Of a stretch of DNA of 64,000 nt, positions 7,130 to 17,302 are shown in pieces. The translations under genes were made by a program, and so were the position numbers. Origin of the DNA: Flectobacillus sp. BAB-3569 (GTDB lineage Bacteria > Bacteroidota > Bacteroidia > Cytophagales > Spirosomataceae); the NCBI RefSeq assembly GCF_002270355.1, contig NZ_NJFZ01000004.1:1-64000 (forward strand), written 5' to 3'. How positions within the stretch are numbered: position 1 is the first letter of the stretch; each line of letters starts with the position of its first letter. The notes under the pieces are model-generated. The model saw only the letters and a list, made by a program, of their open reading frames with translations, did no database searches and was not told where the DNA came from.

Positions 7130-10126
7130 ATGAAAAAAAACTTGTACAAATTGGCACAAGGTACGAAAAAGCTTTTGCAAAGCGGACTATCTCCAAAGAC
7201 AGCCTTTGCAGTGCTTTTCAGTATGCTTGTAGCTATATCTGGAGCCGCTCTGGCTCAGAAAAACACCTCTATTTCTGGTAAAATTATGGACAAACAAGGT
7301 ACTTTACCGGGTGTTTCGATACTTGAGAAAGGTACTAGCAATGGAACGAGAAGTGATGGTAATGGAAAATTTACCTTAACACTTTCTTCTGATGCAAAAA
7401 TATTAATCATTTCTCACGTAGGGTATCTCACCAAAGAAGTCGATGTAAAAAACAAATCTTTGGTTGAAATTACACTAGAAGAAGACCAAAAAACCTTAGA
7501 GGAAGTAGTCGTAATCGGTTATGGTTCATTGAACAAAAGAGAGGTTTCAAGTGCTATTACACACTTAGGTTCGAAGGATTTATTACGTGTGGGTGGCAAT
7601 AACCCATTGATGGCTATCCAAGGAAAAGTAGCAGGGCTTTCGGTAACCAACACAGCCAGTGCAGACCCTAACTCTTCACCTAGTATTCAGCTCCGTGGAG
7701 CATCTTCACGTAGTGCAGGTCTTGGACCATTGTTTGTCGTAAACGGTATCCCCGGAGGAAATATCGACAACATCAATCAAAACGAGATTGAATCTATCGA
7801 CGTACTAAAAGGCGGTGCGGCATCTGCAATCTATGGAACACGTGGTAGTAATGGGGTTATTGTAATCACTACGAAAAAAGGCTCTGCCGAACCTCGTTTG
7901 TTTTATGATAGCTATGTCACTTTTGATTATCTAGCCAATGAATTGAAGGTACTTTCTAAAGACCAGTTCCTTGCGAATAAACGTGGTGTAGATTTTGGTG
8001 GAAATACCAACTGGATGAAAGAAGTAAGTCGTGCGCCTTCTTTCTCTCAAAAGCATACCTTACAATTTTCTGGTGGAAACGGTCAAACGAACTACTTCAC
8101 TTCCTTAGACTTTAGAGATGCTGAAGGAATTGACTTACGTTCAGCAAAAAGAGAATACGGCGGTCGTGTTAACATCAACCATACTTCAGCTAACAACTTG
8201 GTGGCTTTGACTTTTAGTGCAGCACCACGCTATGCCAAAACAAGTGGAGCAGACTACAGCGGATTTAACTATGCTTTAACCCTAAACCCAACGTTATCAG
8301 TTAAGGATGTTGCGGGCAAATACAACTATATTACTTCTGGATTTTTTGCCAACAACCCTGTAGAAATTGCCAAGAATATTTTGGCTGACCAAGAGTTTAA
8401 GTTGTTGGATTTCAATGGTTCTGCCAAGTTGAATATTCTTCAAAACTTAAACACTAGTGTAACTTTTGGAGAAGTAAGTTCTTCGTATCGTAATATGAAC
8501 TTTACACCATCTACTATTACACCAGTAATCAATGGTAGTGGTCGTAATACAGCTTCACAATCGTTGGATGAATATGACCAGAAAAGTGTGGAATGGTTAG
8601 GCAATTACTTCTTAGACATCAAAAAACATTCTGTTAAACTACTCGCTGGATATTCATACCAATATTTTACGGCATCAGGTTTTAGCGCTAGCAACGAGAA
8701 GTTCCCATCAAATGTACTTACTTACAATGCATTAGGAACAGGTCTTTGGAACTTAGAAAAAGGAATCAACAACGTAGGCTCATACAGAAATAGCTCTAAA
8801 TTGATTGCCTTCTTTGGTCGTTTGAATTATGATTTTGATCAAAAATATTACTTATCAGTAAGTCTTCGTAAAGAAGGTTCTTCGAAATTTGGCTACGATA
8901 ACAAATGGGGTTACTTCCCTGCGGCTTCTGCTGCATGGCACCTAACGCAAGAAAACTTCATGAAGGGTGTTTCTTGGTTGAATGAATTAAAGCTACGTGC
9001 CGATTATGGTGAAACAGGTAACCAAGATTTTGGCAATTACTTATCCCTTGATACCTATGGTAGTTATGGTTATTATCCGTTCAATGGTACTTCTTACCAA
9101 GTATGGGGACCAAGCCAAAACACCAACTACAACTTACGTTGGGAAAAGGCTATCAACTTCAATGCTGGTCTTGACTTTGCACTATTGGATAATAAAATCA
9201 GCGGTAGCATAAACTACTACGTGCGTACTAACAAGGATTTGTTGGGTTCTTACAACGTACCGAACCCTCCGAATATTCAGGGAAGTACCTTCGCCAACGT
9301 AGGTACTATGAGAAACACAGGGGTTGAATTACAATTAAGTGCCGCTGTGGTAAATAAAGGAGACTTTAGCTACAACCTTAGCTTGACAGGTGCATACAAT
9401 GATAACAAATTTGTATCCTTCTCTAGCGACTTGTTCAAAGGACAAACTTATATCGACGTAGTAGGAATGCCAGCACCGGGCAGCCCAGGTACTCTTCAAC
9501 GTTTGCAAGAAGATAGACGCATTGGTAGTTTCTATGCACTCAAATCAGCAGGAGTAAATGAGAGTGGCGCATTATTGGTGTACAACAAAAACGGCGATAT
9601 CATCCCAGCAAATCAAGCTAACAACGACGACAAACAATTTATAGGAAACGGTCTTCCTAAATTCACGACAGGTATTTCAAACAATTTCAAATACAAAAAT
9701 TGGGATTTGAGTATCTTCCTTCGTGGGGCATTTGGTTATCAGTTATTTAATACTTATGCTTTCTACTTGGGTACGCCTGCTACACAAGAAAATGCAAATG
9801 TTCTTGCTTCAGCTTACGATGGCGGTAAATACTCAAAACTTACCAGTACCTCAACTTACTCGTCACTTTCAGATTATTTCTTGGAACCGGGTGGGTTCTT
9901 GAAAGTGGACAATATTACCTTAAGTTATACTCAGCCTTTGAAAGTTAAGTTTATGAAATCGGCACGTATCTATGCTACAACTAGAAATTTGGCTACGTTC
10001 ACGAAATACACTGGTGGCGACCCAGACTTAGTACAAGTTAACGGTTTGTATCCGGGTGTCAACAGTTCATTAAACTACTACCCTTCTACAACCCAATTGT
10101 TGATGGGCTTACAACTTACTTTTTAA
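7130..10126 (+). CDS. SusC/RagA-type TonB-dependent outer-membrane transporter
   Basis: Protein of 998 residues. It has a signal peptide ending near GAALAQ, a carboxypeptidase-regulatory-like domain at about 45-120 (SISGKIMDKQGTLPGVSI), the TonB-box-like EEVVVIGYGS, a plug domain with LKGGAASAIYGTRGSNG, and a C-terminal 22-strand-type barrel ending in the aromatic terminus LLMGLQLTF. The ATG at 7130 is preferred over the TTG one codon earlier. It precedes a SusD gene by 22 bp and is divergent from a hybrid sensor, the standard layout of a Bacteroidota glycan or organic polymer uptake locus. The substrate is unknown because no typical glycoside hydrolase lies in the locus. Confidence 0.96.
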   Translation: MKKNLYKLAQGTKKLLQSGLSPKTAFAVLFSMLVAISGAALAQKNTSISGKIMDKQGTLPGVSILEKGTSNGTRSDGNGKFTLTLSSDAKILIISHVGYLTKEVDVKNKSLVEITLEEDQKTLEEVVVIGYGSLNKREVSSAITHLGSKDLLRVGGNNPLMAIQGKVAGLSVTNTASADPNSSPSIQLRGASSRSAGLGPLFVVNGIPGGNIDNINQNEIESIDVLKGGAASAIYGTRGSNGVIVITTKKGSAEPRLFYDSYVTFDYLANELKVLSKDQFLANKRGVDFGGNTNWMKEVSRAPSFSQKHTLQFSGGNGQTNYFTSLDFRDAEGIDLRSAKREYGGRVNINHTSANNLVALTFSAAPRYAKTSGADYSGFNYALTLNPTLSVKDVAGKYNYITSGFFANNPVEIAKNILADQEFKLLDFNGSAKLNILQNLNTSVTFGEVSSSYRNMNFTPSTITPVINGSGRNTASQSLDEYDQKSVEWLGNYFLDIKKHSVKLLAGYSYQYFTASGFSASNEKFPSNVLTYNALGTGLWNLEKGINNVGSYRNSSKLIAFFGRLNYDFDQKYYLSVSLRKEGSSKFGYDNKWGYFPAASAAWHLTQENFMKGVSWLNELKLRADYGETGNQDFGNYLSLDTYGSYGYYPFNGTSYQVWGPSQNTNYNLRWEKAINFNAGLDFALLDNKISGSINYYVRTNKDLLGSYNVPNPPNIQGSTFANVGTMRNTGVELQLSAAVVNKGDFSYNLSLTGAYNDNKFVSFSSDLFKGQTYIDVVGMPAPGSPGTLQRLQEDRRIGSFYALKSAGVNESGALLVYNKNGDIIPANQANNDDKQFIGNGLPKFTTGISNNFKYKNWDLSIFLRGAFGYQLFNTYAFYLGTPATQENANVLASAYDGGKYSKLTSTSTYSSLSDYFLEPGGFLKVDNITLSYTQPLKVKFMKSARIYATTRNLATFTKYTGGDPDLVQVNGLYPGVNSSLNYYPSTTQLLMGLQLTF

Positions 10127-10148
10127 TTTCCTGATTAAAACTCAAAAC

Positions 10149-11876
10149 ATGAAAAAGAATATTATTTCAAAATACTTACTTCGGTTTTCTATCTGTATGC
10201 TGCTATCAATGACGATAGGCTGTACTAATCTGGACGAAGAGCTATACGACAGGATTACTTCAGAAAACTTTCTCCAAACACGTGACGACGTAATCCGAGA
10301 TTTCTTACGTCCATTTGAACACAGTTATTGGAGTATTCAAGGTGGCAATACATTCATGCTACAAGAAAATAGTTCAGACGAAATGATGACGCCAAACCGC
10401 CAAGGTGACTGGTTTGATGGCGGTCAGTTCCAGCGCGTGCATTACCACACTTGGACGCCAAACGACGGTTTCACTAGCGACCCTTGGAATGCCCTTTATG
10501 GTGGTGTAACACTAGCAACAAACTCCATTGAAGACTTGGAGGGAATTTCAGACCCAGCTAGATTCAACATGACACGTGCTGAAGTAGATGGAATGATTGC
10601 CGAACTAAAGGTACTTCGCGCATGGTTAAATCTTCGTTTGTTAGATTTTTACAGAAATATCATAATCGTTACCAAAGTAAAAGGACAAAGTGCTGGTGGC
10701 TTACAAGTACCTCCTCAGGAAGCTTTCAATTTCATTGAAAAAGAACTGAAAGATGCCATTCCACAACTTTCTACCAATACCACTTTGGGTAATAACGTAG
10801 CTGGACGTTGGACAAAAGGCGGTGCTGCAGCATTATTAGTAAGATTGTATCTAAATGCTAAGGTATACACGGGCACAGATCGCTTTGCTGATTGTGCTAA
10901 AGTATCTCAGGATATTATTAATGGCGTGTATGGTGGCTATGAATTAGAAAGCCGTTGGGATGCTCCTTTTGACTATACTAACCCTACTTCTAAAGAAACA
11001 ATCTTCGGTTTTCCGGGAAGTTTCAGCTTAACACACTGGCAGTATGATGGTGGTATGTATTTCTGGATGTTACCTAACCTTGCTCCTAGCTATTTTGGAT
11101 TTACTGATTTTGGTAATGCCAACCCTAAATATGCGATGCAACCAGGTCTTGATGTAGATGGAGTTGAATATAGTCATACACTAGGAAAACCATTTGTGAA
11201 GTTCCAAAAATACAAGGATGACTTACGTTTGAAAAAATATAAAAATCTTGGAAATAGCAAGCGTGAAGGTATGTTCTTGTATGGTTATTTACCTTATGTC
11301 AACTCATCTGGTAAGCAGGATACTGTTAGAGGTTTCAAAGGTCCATACCCTCTTTACATAAGAGACCAAGTTGGTAAATTCCTTGATGCAAAACCAGGAA
11401 CTGTAATTGCCGACAAAGTTTCAAATATGAACAATGCCGATAACAACTCTGGAATTTTCCCTGTGAAGTATCCATACTACCCAAGTAGCGACGCCAACAA
11501 AATCTCTTCAGCTTATGCAGAAGTTCGTTATGCTGAAATTTACTACTCTTTAGCAGAATGTAAATACAGAGCTGGTGACAAAGCAGGTGCAGCAGCACTC
11601 TTGAATGCCGTACGTAAGCGTAACTACCCAGAAGGTTCACCAAGTTTATATAGCGCTAGTGGTAACGAACTTACAGACCGCGAAATGCTTGACGAATGGA
11701 TGCGTGAATTCTTGGCAGAAGGTAGAAGAAGAACAGACTTAGTACGTTGGGGTGTATTCAGTACTGGTATTTGGTGGGATAAAAATCCTGATAAAGATAA
11801 CCATACAGACATCTTCCCAATCGGACAAAATGTATTGAACGCTTCTCCACAATTAAAGCAAAACCCTGGTTACTAA
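10149..11876 (+). CDS. SusD/RagB-family surface lipoprotein
   Basis: Protein of 575 residues, the substrate-binding lid of the upstream SusC transporter. It has a lipoprotein signal with lipobox Cys in MTIGCTNL, an N-terminal SusD-like region with TPR helices (EMIAELKVLRAWLNLRLLDFY) and the family's C-terminal signature (REFLAEGRRRTDLVRWG), followed by a short tail. It begins 22 bp after susC, in one operon. No frameshift is seen. The ligand cannot be predicted from the sequence. Confidence 0.95.
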   Translation: MKKNIISKYLLRFSICMLLSMTIGCTNLDEELYDRITSENFLQTRDDVIRDFLRPFEHSYWSIQGGNTFMLQENSSDEMMTPNRQGDWFDGGQFQRVHYHTWTPNDGFTSDPWNALYGGVTLATNSIEDLEGISDPARFNMTRAEVDGMIAELKVLRAWLNLRLLDFYRNIIIVTKVKGQSAGGLQVPPQEAFNFIEKELKDAIPQLSTNTTLGNNVAGRWTKGGAAALLVRLYLNAKVYTGTDRFADCAKVSQDIINGVYGGYELESRWDAPFDYTNPTSKETIFGFPGSFSLTHWQYDGGMYFWMLPNLAPSYFGFTDFGNANPKYAMQPGLDVDGVEYSHTLGKPFVKFQKYKDDLRLKKYKNLGNSKREGMFLYGYLPYVNSSGKQDTVRGFKGPYPLYIRDQVGKFLDAKPGTVIADKVSNMNNADNNSGIFPVKYPYYPSSDANKISSAYAEVRYAEIYYSLAECKYRAGDKAGAAALLNAVRKRNYPEGSPSLYSASGNELTDREMLDEWMREFLAEGRRRTDLVRWGVFSTGIWWDKNPDKDNHTDIFPIGQNVLNASPQLKQNPGY

Positions 11877-11888
11877 AAATAATTTTTA

Positions 11889-14800
11889 ATGAAATCTTAC
11901 AAGCCCTTGGCTGTGCTAAGTACCGCATTTTTATGTGCGGTATTTGGTACAGCCAGTCTTGGTTCAGGCAGTACTTCTACTGGCTTTAAACCATCCCCAA
12001 AACAAACTATCGCCCCCAATCCACGTCCTCGTGAAGCTTGGGTTTTACGCTCTGTACTTGATTCAAAACCTAGAATTTTAAGTATTGCCTTACACAATAA
12101 TCTTTGGCTTGCTTACAATACTAAAACAGCTTCATTGTACAAAGCTTGGTCTGGAAAAATCAATTTCAATGGCCCAGTTTACACTTCTTCGCATGGCCCA
12201 CAACCCATTTCAACGGGTATTACCTATATGGAGGAAACCGACGAAAACCCATGGCACATCGAAGTAAACGGTAAACAAATTATACCCGAAGTTAACTACA
12301 AAGGTCATACTATTCTGAACAATCAGGTTATCCTGAAATACGAATTAGCCTATCAAGGTCAGAAAATTTTAGTAGAAGAAAAACCAGAATTTTTTGAGGT
12401 AGGAAATGGCAAAGCGGGTTACGAACGTGTATTTACAGTAAAAAATATACCCACTGATGCTAAAGTATCTGTAAATATGCACTTGGCTTCGATGCTGGCT
12501 ACCACTGATTATTCAACAGATGGGAAATTTACAATAAGTAATCAACGTGATGAGCAAAGCCAAAATCAGGCTTTTAAAGCAATTGATGGAAAACTGACGT
12601 TAAACAATACGGGTAAAACTACCTTTTCTATTCACCTAACACCAAAACCTGAACAACCTCTAGCTACGCAAACGATGAGCAGATCTGAAATGATTGCGAA
12701 TCTTTTTGCCAAAAGTGATTGTAATACCTGTCATAATCAGGACGTAAAAACGGTGGGGCCATCGTACAAAGCCATCGCTGAACGTTACGAAAACAATGAG
12801 CAAAACCGCAATACGCTTATTGCCAAGGTAATCAAAGGCGGAGCTGGAAATTGGGGACAAATCCCGATGTCGCCACACCCTACTCTAAAAAAGGAAGATG
12901 CTGACGCAATGGTTTCTTACATCATGAGTCTCGATGCAGCCAAAGAAAGAGAACAAGCTGCGAGTAAACTGATGCCAAGACCTGCCTATAAGATTATTCT
13001 CAAAGCAGAAAAACCAAACCAATCCGCTAAAACCGAAAAACAAGGTATCGCCATCAACGTGTATCAATTTGCCAATGCAATTGGTGAAGTCCCTGAAGTA
13101 AATGATGAAATGTTGCCTGTAAAATCTGGTTCTATCAATGCTTTGCACTTAGATGAACAAGATTTTGGTGACTTGAAAGATAACTTTGCCATTTATGCCA
13201 GCGGTTTTATCAACATCAAGAAAACAACCAATATTGACTTTAGATTAGTTTGTGATGATGGCGGTAAACTCTTTATTGATAACAAACTCATTATCGATAA
13301 TGGTGTAAATCACGGTTTGCAACCTACCGACGGCGAAATTATTTTAAAACCAGGTAAGCATCCTTTCAGATTAGAATATTACCAAGGTTTGTACGGTAAA
13401 GGGCTTTCCTTGCAATGGCGACCTTACGGTAGCAAGGCTTTTGTAGTAGTACCGCCTTCTGTGTTTACTTATAAAGAATCTGCCATAAAAAATACAGGAC
13501 AAACAGCGATTAAGGTTCAGAAAAATGATATTCCGGGTGACCAATCACCATTAGTTGCGGTGCATCCAAGCTTTACTTTATCGCAGGCAAGACCAGACAA
13601 TTTTCAGCCCAAAGTAGGTGGAATGGATTTTCTATCTGATGGTAGAATGGTCGTGAGTACTTGGGATTCTCTGGGTTCTGTATATATTATTGACGGACGA
13701 AAAGCGGCTTCTCCAAGTGATATCCAAGTGAAGCGTATCGCTTATGGGCTTGCCGAACCTTTGGGTTTGAAAGTGGTGGATGATGAAATTTACATCATGC
13801 AAAAGCAAGAACTCACCAAACTAGTTGACTTAAATAAAGACGAGCTAATTGATGAGTACCAAACCATTTGCAATGGCTGGAAAGTCTCGGCCAACTTCCA
13901 TGAATTTGCTTTTGGACTAGTTTATAAAGATGGCTATTTCTACGGAACACTCGCTACAGCCATCAATCCGGGTGGTGCAAGTACCAAACCACAAATTCCT
14001 GACCGTGGAAAAGCCATCAAAATTTCAAAGAAAGATGGTTCATTCTCGTTTGTAGCTTCGGGTTTAAGAACGCCTAACGGCATAGGTTTAGGCGTAGATA
14101 ATGAAATTTTTATCGCTGATAATCAAGGAGACTGGTTACCTGCCAACAAAATTGTTCATTTACAAGAAGGTGCTTGGTATGGTTCTCGTTCGGTAGATTT
14201 TGAAGGTACTGCCAATCGTCAAGAAACACTGCCTGTGGTGTGGCTTACACAAGACGAAATTGGTAATTCGCCAAGCCAGCCAGCCAAACTTAATATAGGC
14301 CCTTATCAGAATCAAATGATTCACGGAGATGTAACCCACGGAGGAATCAAAAGAGTATTTGCCGAAAAAATAAACGGTACGTATCAAGGTGCAGTATTTA
14401 GATTTACGCAAGGTTTAGAAGCTGGTGTAAATCGCCTTGTGTGGAGTCCAGACGGCGCATTGTATATTGGTGGTGTGGGTTCAACAGGCAACTGGGGGCA
14501 CGCTGGTAAATTTAGTTATGGTTTACAAAAAATGACCTTCAATAATAAAGTAACTTTTGAAATGCTGGCAGTATGTGCCAAATCGGATGGCGTAGAAATT
14601 GAATTTACAGAACCATTGAAAGAAGGTGTTGGCGAAAAAGCGTCAGACTATGACATTCGTCAATGGTGGTTTAAGCCAACTGGCGATTATGGTGGTCCAA
14701 AATTGGATAATGAAAGCTTACCTGTAAAATCAGTAAGTGTATCTGCCGACCGCAAGAAAGTAACATTACAACTAGCTGGTATGAAAAGTAAACACGTTGT

Positions 14801-14894
14801 TTATATCCACTTAAACAGAAAAACGATTGTTAGTCAAAATGGCAATAATCTGTGGAGTACGGAAGCTTGGTACAACATGAATGTTTTACCATAA
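11889..14894 (+). CDS. Secreted cytochrome c / PA14 / beta-propeller dehydrogenase-like protein
   Basis: Multidomain exported protein of 1001 residues starting 12 bp after susD. An N-terminal signal region precedes a beta-rich domain of unknown type (about 45-250). A class I cytochrome c follows, with heme motif C-N-T-C-H near 278-282 and a probable distal Met in PMSPHP near 326. Then come a PA14-like domain (about 385-525, DDGGKLFIDNKLIIDNG), a glucose/sorbosone-dehydrogenase-like beta-propeller (about 545-870, LRTPNGIGLGVDNEIFIADN) and a C-terminal beta domain. The build suggests periplasmic or surface oxidation of a sugar-like compound with electron delivery through the heme. Its place in the SusCD operon suggests action on the imported substrate. 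Substrate and electron acceptor are unknown. Confidence 0.85.
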   Translation: MKSYKPLAVLSTAFLCAVFGTASLGSGSTSTGFKPSPKQTIAPNPRPREAWVLRSVLDSKPRILSIALHNNLWLAYNTKTASLYKAWSGKINFNGPVYTSSHGPQPISTGITYMEETDENPWHIEVNGKQIIPEVNYKGHTILNNQVILKYELAYQGQKILVEEKPEFFEVGNGKAGYERVFTVKNIPTDAKVSVNMHLASMLATTDYSTDGKFTISNQRDEQSQNQAFKAIDGKLTLNNTGKTTFSIHLTPKPEQPLATQTMSRSEMIANLFAKSDCNTCHNQDVKTVGPSYKAIAERYENNEQNRNTLIAKVIKGGAGNWGQIPMSPHPTLKKEDADAMVSYIMSLDAAKEREQAASKLMPRPAYKIILKAEKPNQSAKTEKQGIAINVYQFANAIGEVPEVNDEMLPVKSGSINALHLDEQDFGDLKDNFAIYASGFINIKKTTNIDFRLVCDDGGKLFIDNKLIIDNGVNHGLQPTDGEIILKPGKHPFRLEYYQGLYGKGLSLQWRPYGSKAFVVVPPSVFTYKESAIKNTGQTAIKVQKNDIPGDQSPLVAVHPSFTLSQARPDNFQPKVGGMDFLSDGRMVVSTWDSLGSVYIIDGRKAASPSDIQVKRIAYGLAEPLGLKVVDDEIYIMQKQELTKLVDLNKDELIDEYQTICNGWKVSANFHEFAFGLVYKDGYFYGTLATAINPGGASTKPQIPDRGKAIKISKKDGSFSFVASGLRTPNGIGLGVDNEIFIADNQGDWLPANKIVHLQEGAWYGSRSVDFEGTANRQETLPVVWLTQDEIGNSPSQPAKLNIGPYQNQMIHGDVTHGGIKRVFAEKINGTYQGAVFRFTQGLEAGVNRLVWSPDGALYIGGVGSTGNWGHAGKFSYGLQKMTFNNKVTFEMLAVCAKSDGVEIEFTEPLKEGVGEKASDYDIRQWWFKPTGDYGGPKLDNESLPVKSVSVSADRKKVTLQLAGMKSKHVVYIHLNRKTIVSQNGNNLWSTEAWYNMNVLP

Positions 14895-14916
14895 TGAAGA
14901 ATAAGATGTAATCGAA

Positions 14917-15062
14917 CATGAGTCATCCCTAATTTTAAAATTGAGATTATTTACCAAGTTTTCACTCAGCATAAGACGCAATCATTTTGTATTTACTGAT
15001 AGAATATAAATTGTAAAATAATCGCTCATTTAGACAATCACTAAATTAGGGATGGCTCATAT
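14917..15062. mobile_element. MITE-like element, 146 bp with terminal inverted repeats
   Basis: The left end (14917-14936) and right end (15043-15062) are inverted repeats matching at 18 of 20 positions, built on the core AAATTAGGGATG. The interior has no coding potential. A diverged relative in the opposite orientation lies at about 28196-28391. It shares the right-end sequence (GGGATGACTCATGT) and an internal stretch like GAGTGATTATTTTA. This looks like a non-autonomous element of an unidentified insertion sequence. I see no clear target-site duplication. Confidence 0.55.
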
Positions 15063-15099
15063 TTTTGCATAAAGCCCAATAATGCAATAACCTTTCACC

Positions 15100-15903
15100 T
15101 TACAAATACCTACCTAAATTCAATTCGGCATCGCTGTTCTGTTGCAACCCCTTAGCAAACAGGTTTTTCATTCTAATAGCCGCCTCTGGTTGTGCCAAGG
15201 CTTCAAAAAAGCGAGTTTGGGTATCCATAATCTGTTCATTTTTAGGATTTACCGCTCTTTCATTGATGATTGATTTGATTTCTGCAATTACTTTTTTATC
15301 AAACGACGCAATACGTTGAGCCAAATTTTCTACAAAAGCATCTAATTCGTCGTCGGCAATAGCACGGTTTACCCAGCCATAAGCGGCGGCAGTTTCGGCA
15401 TCGAAATCACTTCCACTCAAAATAATTTCTAATGCTTTTGCTTTGCCAGTCAGTAAATATAATCGTTCCATTCCGCCACCACCTGGGAAGATACTGAAGC
15501 CAATTTCGGGCTGACCAAAAATCGCTTTTTCTTTACTCGCAAATCGCATATCCATTGCCTGTGCAAATTCGCTACCCAATCCTCTGGCACGACCTCTAAT
15601 AGAAGCAATACTTACAAATGGAGCTTGTTCAAAACGTTTGGCAATGTCTGGCCAAGATTTTGAAAGTCCTGTTTTTCCAGCTCCTTTCGGGAAGCCCGTT
15701 GCTTTTAACACGTCTAAATGAGCAATAAAAAAGTCGGGATTGGCACTTTCAAAAACTACGACTTTTAGGTTTTCAGCGGCTTCAAACTCATCTATCAGGA
15801 CGATTAATTCTTCTGACATTTCAGGGCCAAAAAGATTGATTGGCGGATTGTCTATAATTACTTTCCAGTAACTATCGCTTACTTTTTGTGTTGTTAAAAT
15901 CAT
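15100..15903 (-). CDS. Enoyl-CoA hydratase/isomerase family protein
   Basis: Crotonase-fold protein of 267 residues. Seen: the N-terminal core VIIDNPPINLFGPEM, the oxyanion-hole region SIRGRARGLGSEFAQAMDMRFA and FGQPEIGFSIFPGGGGMERL, where crotonases carry catalytic acidic residues. Family members hydrate, isomerise or otherwise process acyl-CoA esters; the exact reaction is not visible. It is divergent from an HxlR regulator at 16014, so it is probably controlled by it. No fatty-acid oxidation partners are adjacent, so a detoxification or secondary role is possible. Confidence 0.85.
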   Translation of the reverse strand: MILTTQKVSDSYWKVIIDNPPINLFGPEMSEELIVLIDEFEAAENLKVVVFESANPDFFIAHLDVLKATGFPKGAGKTGLSKSWPDIAKRFEQAPFVSIASIRGRARGLGSEFAQAMDMRFASKEKAIFGQPEIGFSIFPGGGGMERLYLLTGKAKALEIILSGSDFDAETAAAYGWVNRAIADDELDAFVENLAQRIASFDKKVIAEIKSIINERAVNPKNEQIMDTQTRFFEALAQPEAAIRMKNLFAKGLQQNSDAELNLGRYL

Positions 15904-15952
15904 GGTATTACGTTTTTATTTGCAAAACAAAATCCATTACTTTACTTTTGCA

Positions 15953-15981
15953 AGTAGTTACTAATATGTGAAGTAATAACA
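15953..15981. promoter_or_regulatory. Imperfect inverted repeat in the HxlR/crotonase divergent region
   Basis: GTTACTA near 15957-15963 and TAATAAC at 15974-15980 form an imperfect inverted repeat between two divergent genes. The words resemble the perfect GTTACTACT repeat at the other HxlR divergent promoter near 24450, so it is a candidate HxlR operator. Weak support on its own. Confidence 0.3.
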
Positions 15982-16013
15982 AAAAGTAAACTAATATTGA
16001 TAATCATCTACTT

Positions 16014-16346
16014 ATGTCTGAAAAAAAATGTAATTATATTGAATGTCCTATTACCAGAACTGCGGATGTCATCGGTGGTAAGTGGACTTTACCCATTATT
16101 TTTGCTTTGATATACGAAACCAAACGTTTTAAAGAGTTGGAAAGAAGTATCGAGGGCATCAATACTCGTATGCTCGTGAAAGAACTCAAGCAATTAGAAG
16201 ACAATGGGCTTGTTACGAGAAAAGTCTATGCCGAAGTTCCTCCGCGTGTCGAGTACTCGTTGACTGATAAAGGAAAAGCCTTAAAAAACGTACTTATCGA
16301 AATGCGAGAATGGGGTAATCAGTACCTCTCATTATCGACCACATAG
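16014..16346 (+). CDS. HxlR-family winged-helix transcriptional regulator
   Basis: DNA-binding protein of 110 residues with the HxlR signature: N-terminal Cys (C6, C12), DVIGGKWTLPIIFAL, a winged helix with INTRMLVKELKQLEDNGLVTRK and wing VPPRVEYSLTDKGKAL. HxlR proteins typically respond to reactive aldehydes, quinones or oxidants, often through the N-terminal Cys. Divergent from the crotonase gene (110-bp gap) and convergent with the AraC gene at 16352, with only 5 bp between stops. One of three HxlR genes in an 11-kb stretch. Confidence 0.93.
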   Translation: MSEKKCNYIECPITRTADVIGGKWTLPIIFALIYETKRFKELERSIEGINTRMLVKELKQLEDNGLVTRKVYAEVPPRVEYSLTDKGKALKNVLIEMREWGNQYLSLSTT

Positions 16347-16351
16347 TTAAA

Positions 16352-17248
16352 TTAATTGAGATTAAAACTCATTTTTCTAAATTCAACAGGCGTCATTCCT
16401 GTCTGCTTTTTGAATAAGCGGGTAAAATAAGATGGACTTTCAAAGCCCAATTCATAAGCTATTTCGGCTACGCCTTGCTCTGCAATTTGTAAAAGATTTT
16501 TAGCTTCTGAAATAAGCGAAATATGAATTAACTCCATAGCGGTTTTGCCCGTTTCTTGTTTCAGTAAGTCACTTAAATAGCGTGGAGAAAGATACAGTTG
16601 CTCCGCCAGTTTGTTGACGGAGGGTAGCCCATTTGCTTGCAACTCTCCACTTTTAAAATATGCTTTTAATAAATCTGTAAACTTCGTAGCAGTTTTGCCC
16701 GTTACCTCTGCCCTATTGATAAACTGCCTTTTGTAATACCGTTGAGCATACATGAGTACCGACGCTACATGACTCAGAATAATCTCACGGCTGTACTCGT
16801 CGGTATTATTGAGATATTCGCCTTTTATTTTGTTGTGAAGTTCCCACATAATCGCTTCTTCTTTGGGCGAAAGGTGTAAAGCTTCGTTTGTTTCATAGTC
16901 AAAATAACCGTATTTCTCAATACTCTGATGCAATTCGTGTCCATTCAAATAATCCTCATGAATCAATAACATAAAACCTTTTTCCTCAAATTGCAGGTTT
17001 TTCATTTCGATAATCTGCCGAGGTTTTATAAATATCATCGAGCCATTGGTATGATCGTAAGGGGTACGACCATACAGAATTACGCCCGATTTTATCTTTT
17101 TAAAACCAATCATATAACAATCGCTTGTAAATTCTCGGTCGCCCAATGGACAGCCCGACTGGCAACCAACTACACTGAAAAGTGGGTGCTCGGGCATTGC
17201 CCAGCCATTGCCACGATGCAATTCGCTAAGGGTTTTGTAGTGTTTCAT
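16352..17248 (-). CDS. AraC-family transcriptional regulator
   Basis: Regulator of 298 residues with an N-terminal cupin-like sensing region and a C-terminal double helix-turn-helix (LPSVNKLAEQLYLSPRYLSDLL, then IAYELGFESPSYFTRLFKKQTGMTPVEFR). It is a clear paralogue of the AraC protein at 19232-20149: both have the same opening (HYK-SELH), IKSG-ILYG, PRQIIE and VHEDYL-GH motifs. The two genes flank, at 16.4 and 19.2 kb, a hydrolase and a short-chain dehydrogenase that they probably control. Adjacent to the hydrolase (54-bp gap) and possibly cotranscribed with it. Confidence 0.93.
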   Translation of the reverse strand: MKHYKTLSELHRGNGWAMPEHPLFSVVGCQSGCPLGDREFTSDCYMIGFKKIKSGVILYGRTPYDHTNGSMIFIKPRQIIEMKNLQFEEKGFMLLIHEDYLNGHELHQSIEKYGYFDYETNEALHLSPKEEAIMWELHNKIKGEYLNNTDEYSREIILSHVASVLMYAQRYYKRQFINRAEVTGKTATKFTDLLKAYFKSGELQANGLPSVNKLAEQLYLSPRYLSDLLKQETGKTAMELIHISLISEAKNLLQIAEQGVAEIAYELGFESPSYFTRLFKKQTGMTPVEFRKMSFNLN

Positions 17249-17302
17249 GGTATTTTTCGAAACAAAAAATCTAACGTATTTAACTATACGAAAAACTCTT
17301 CT

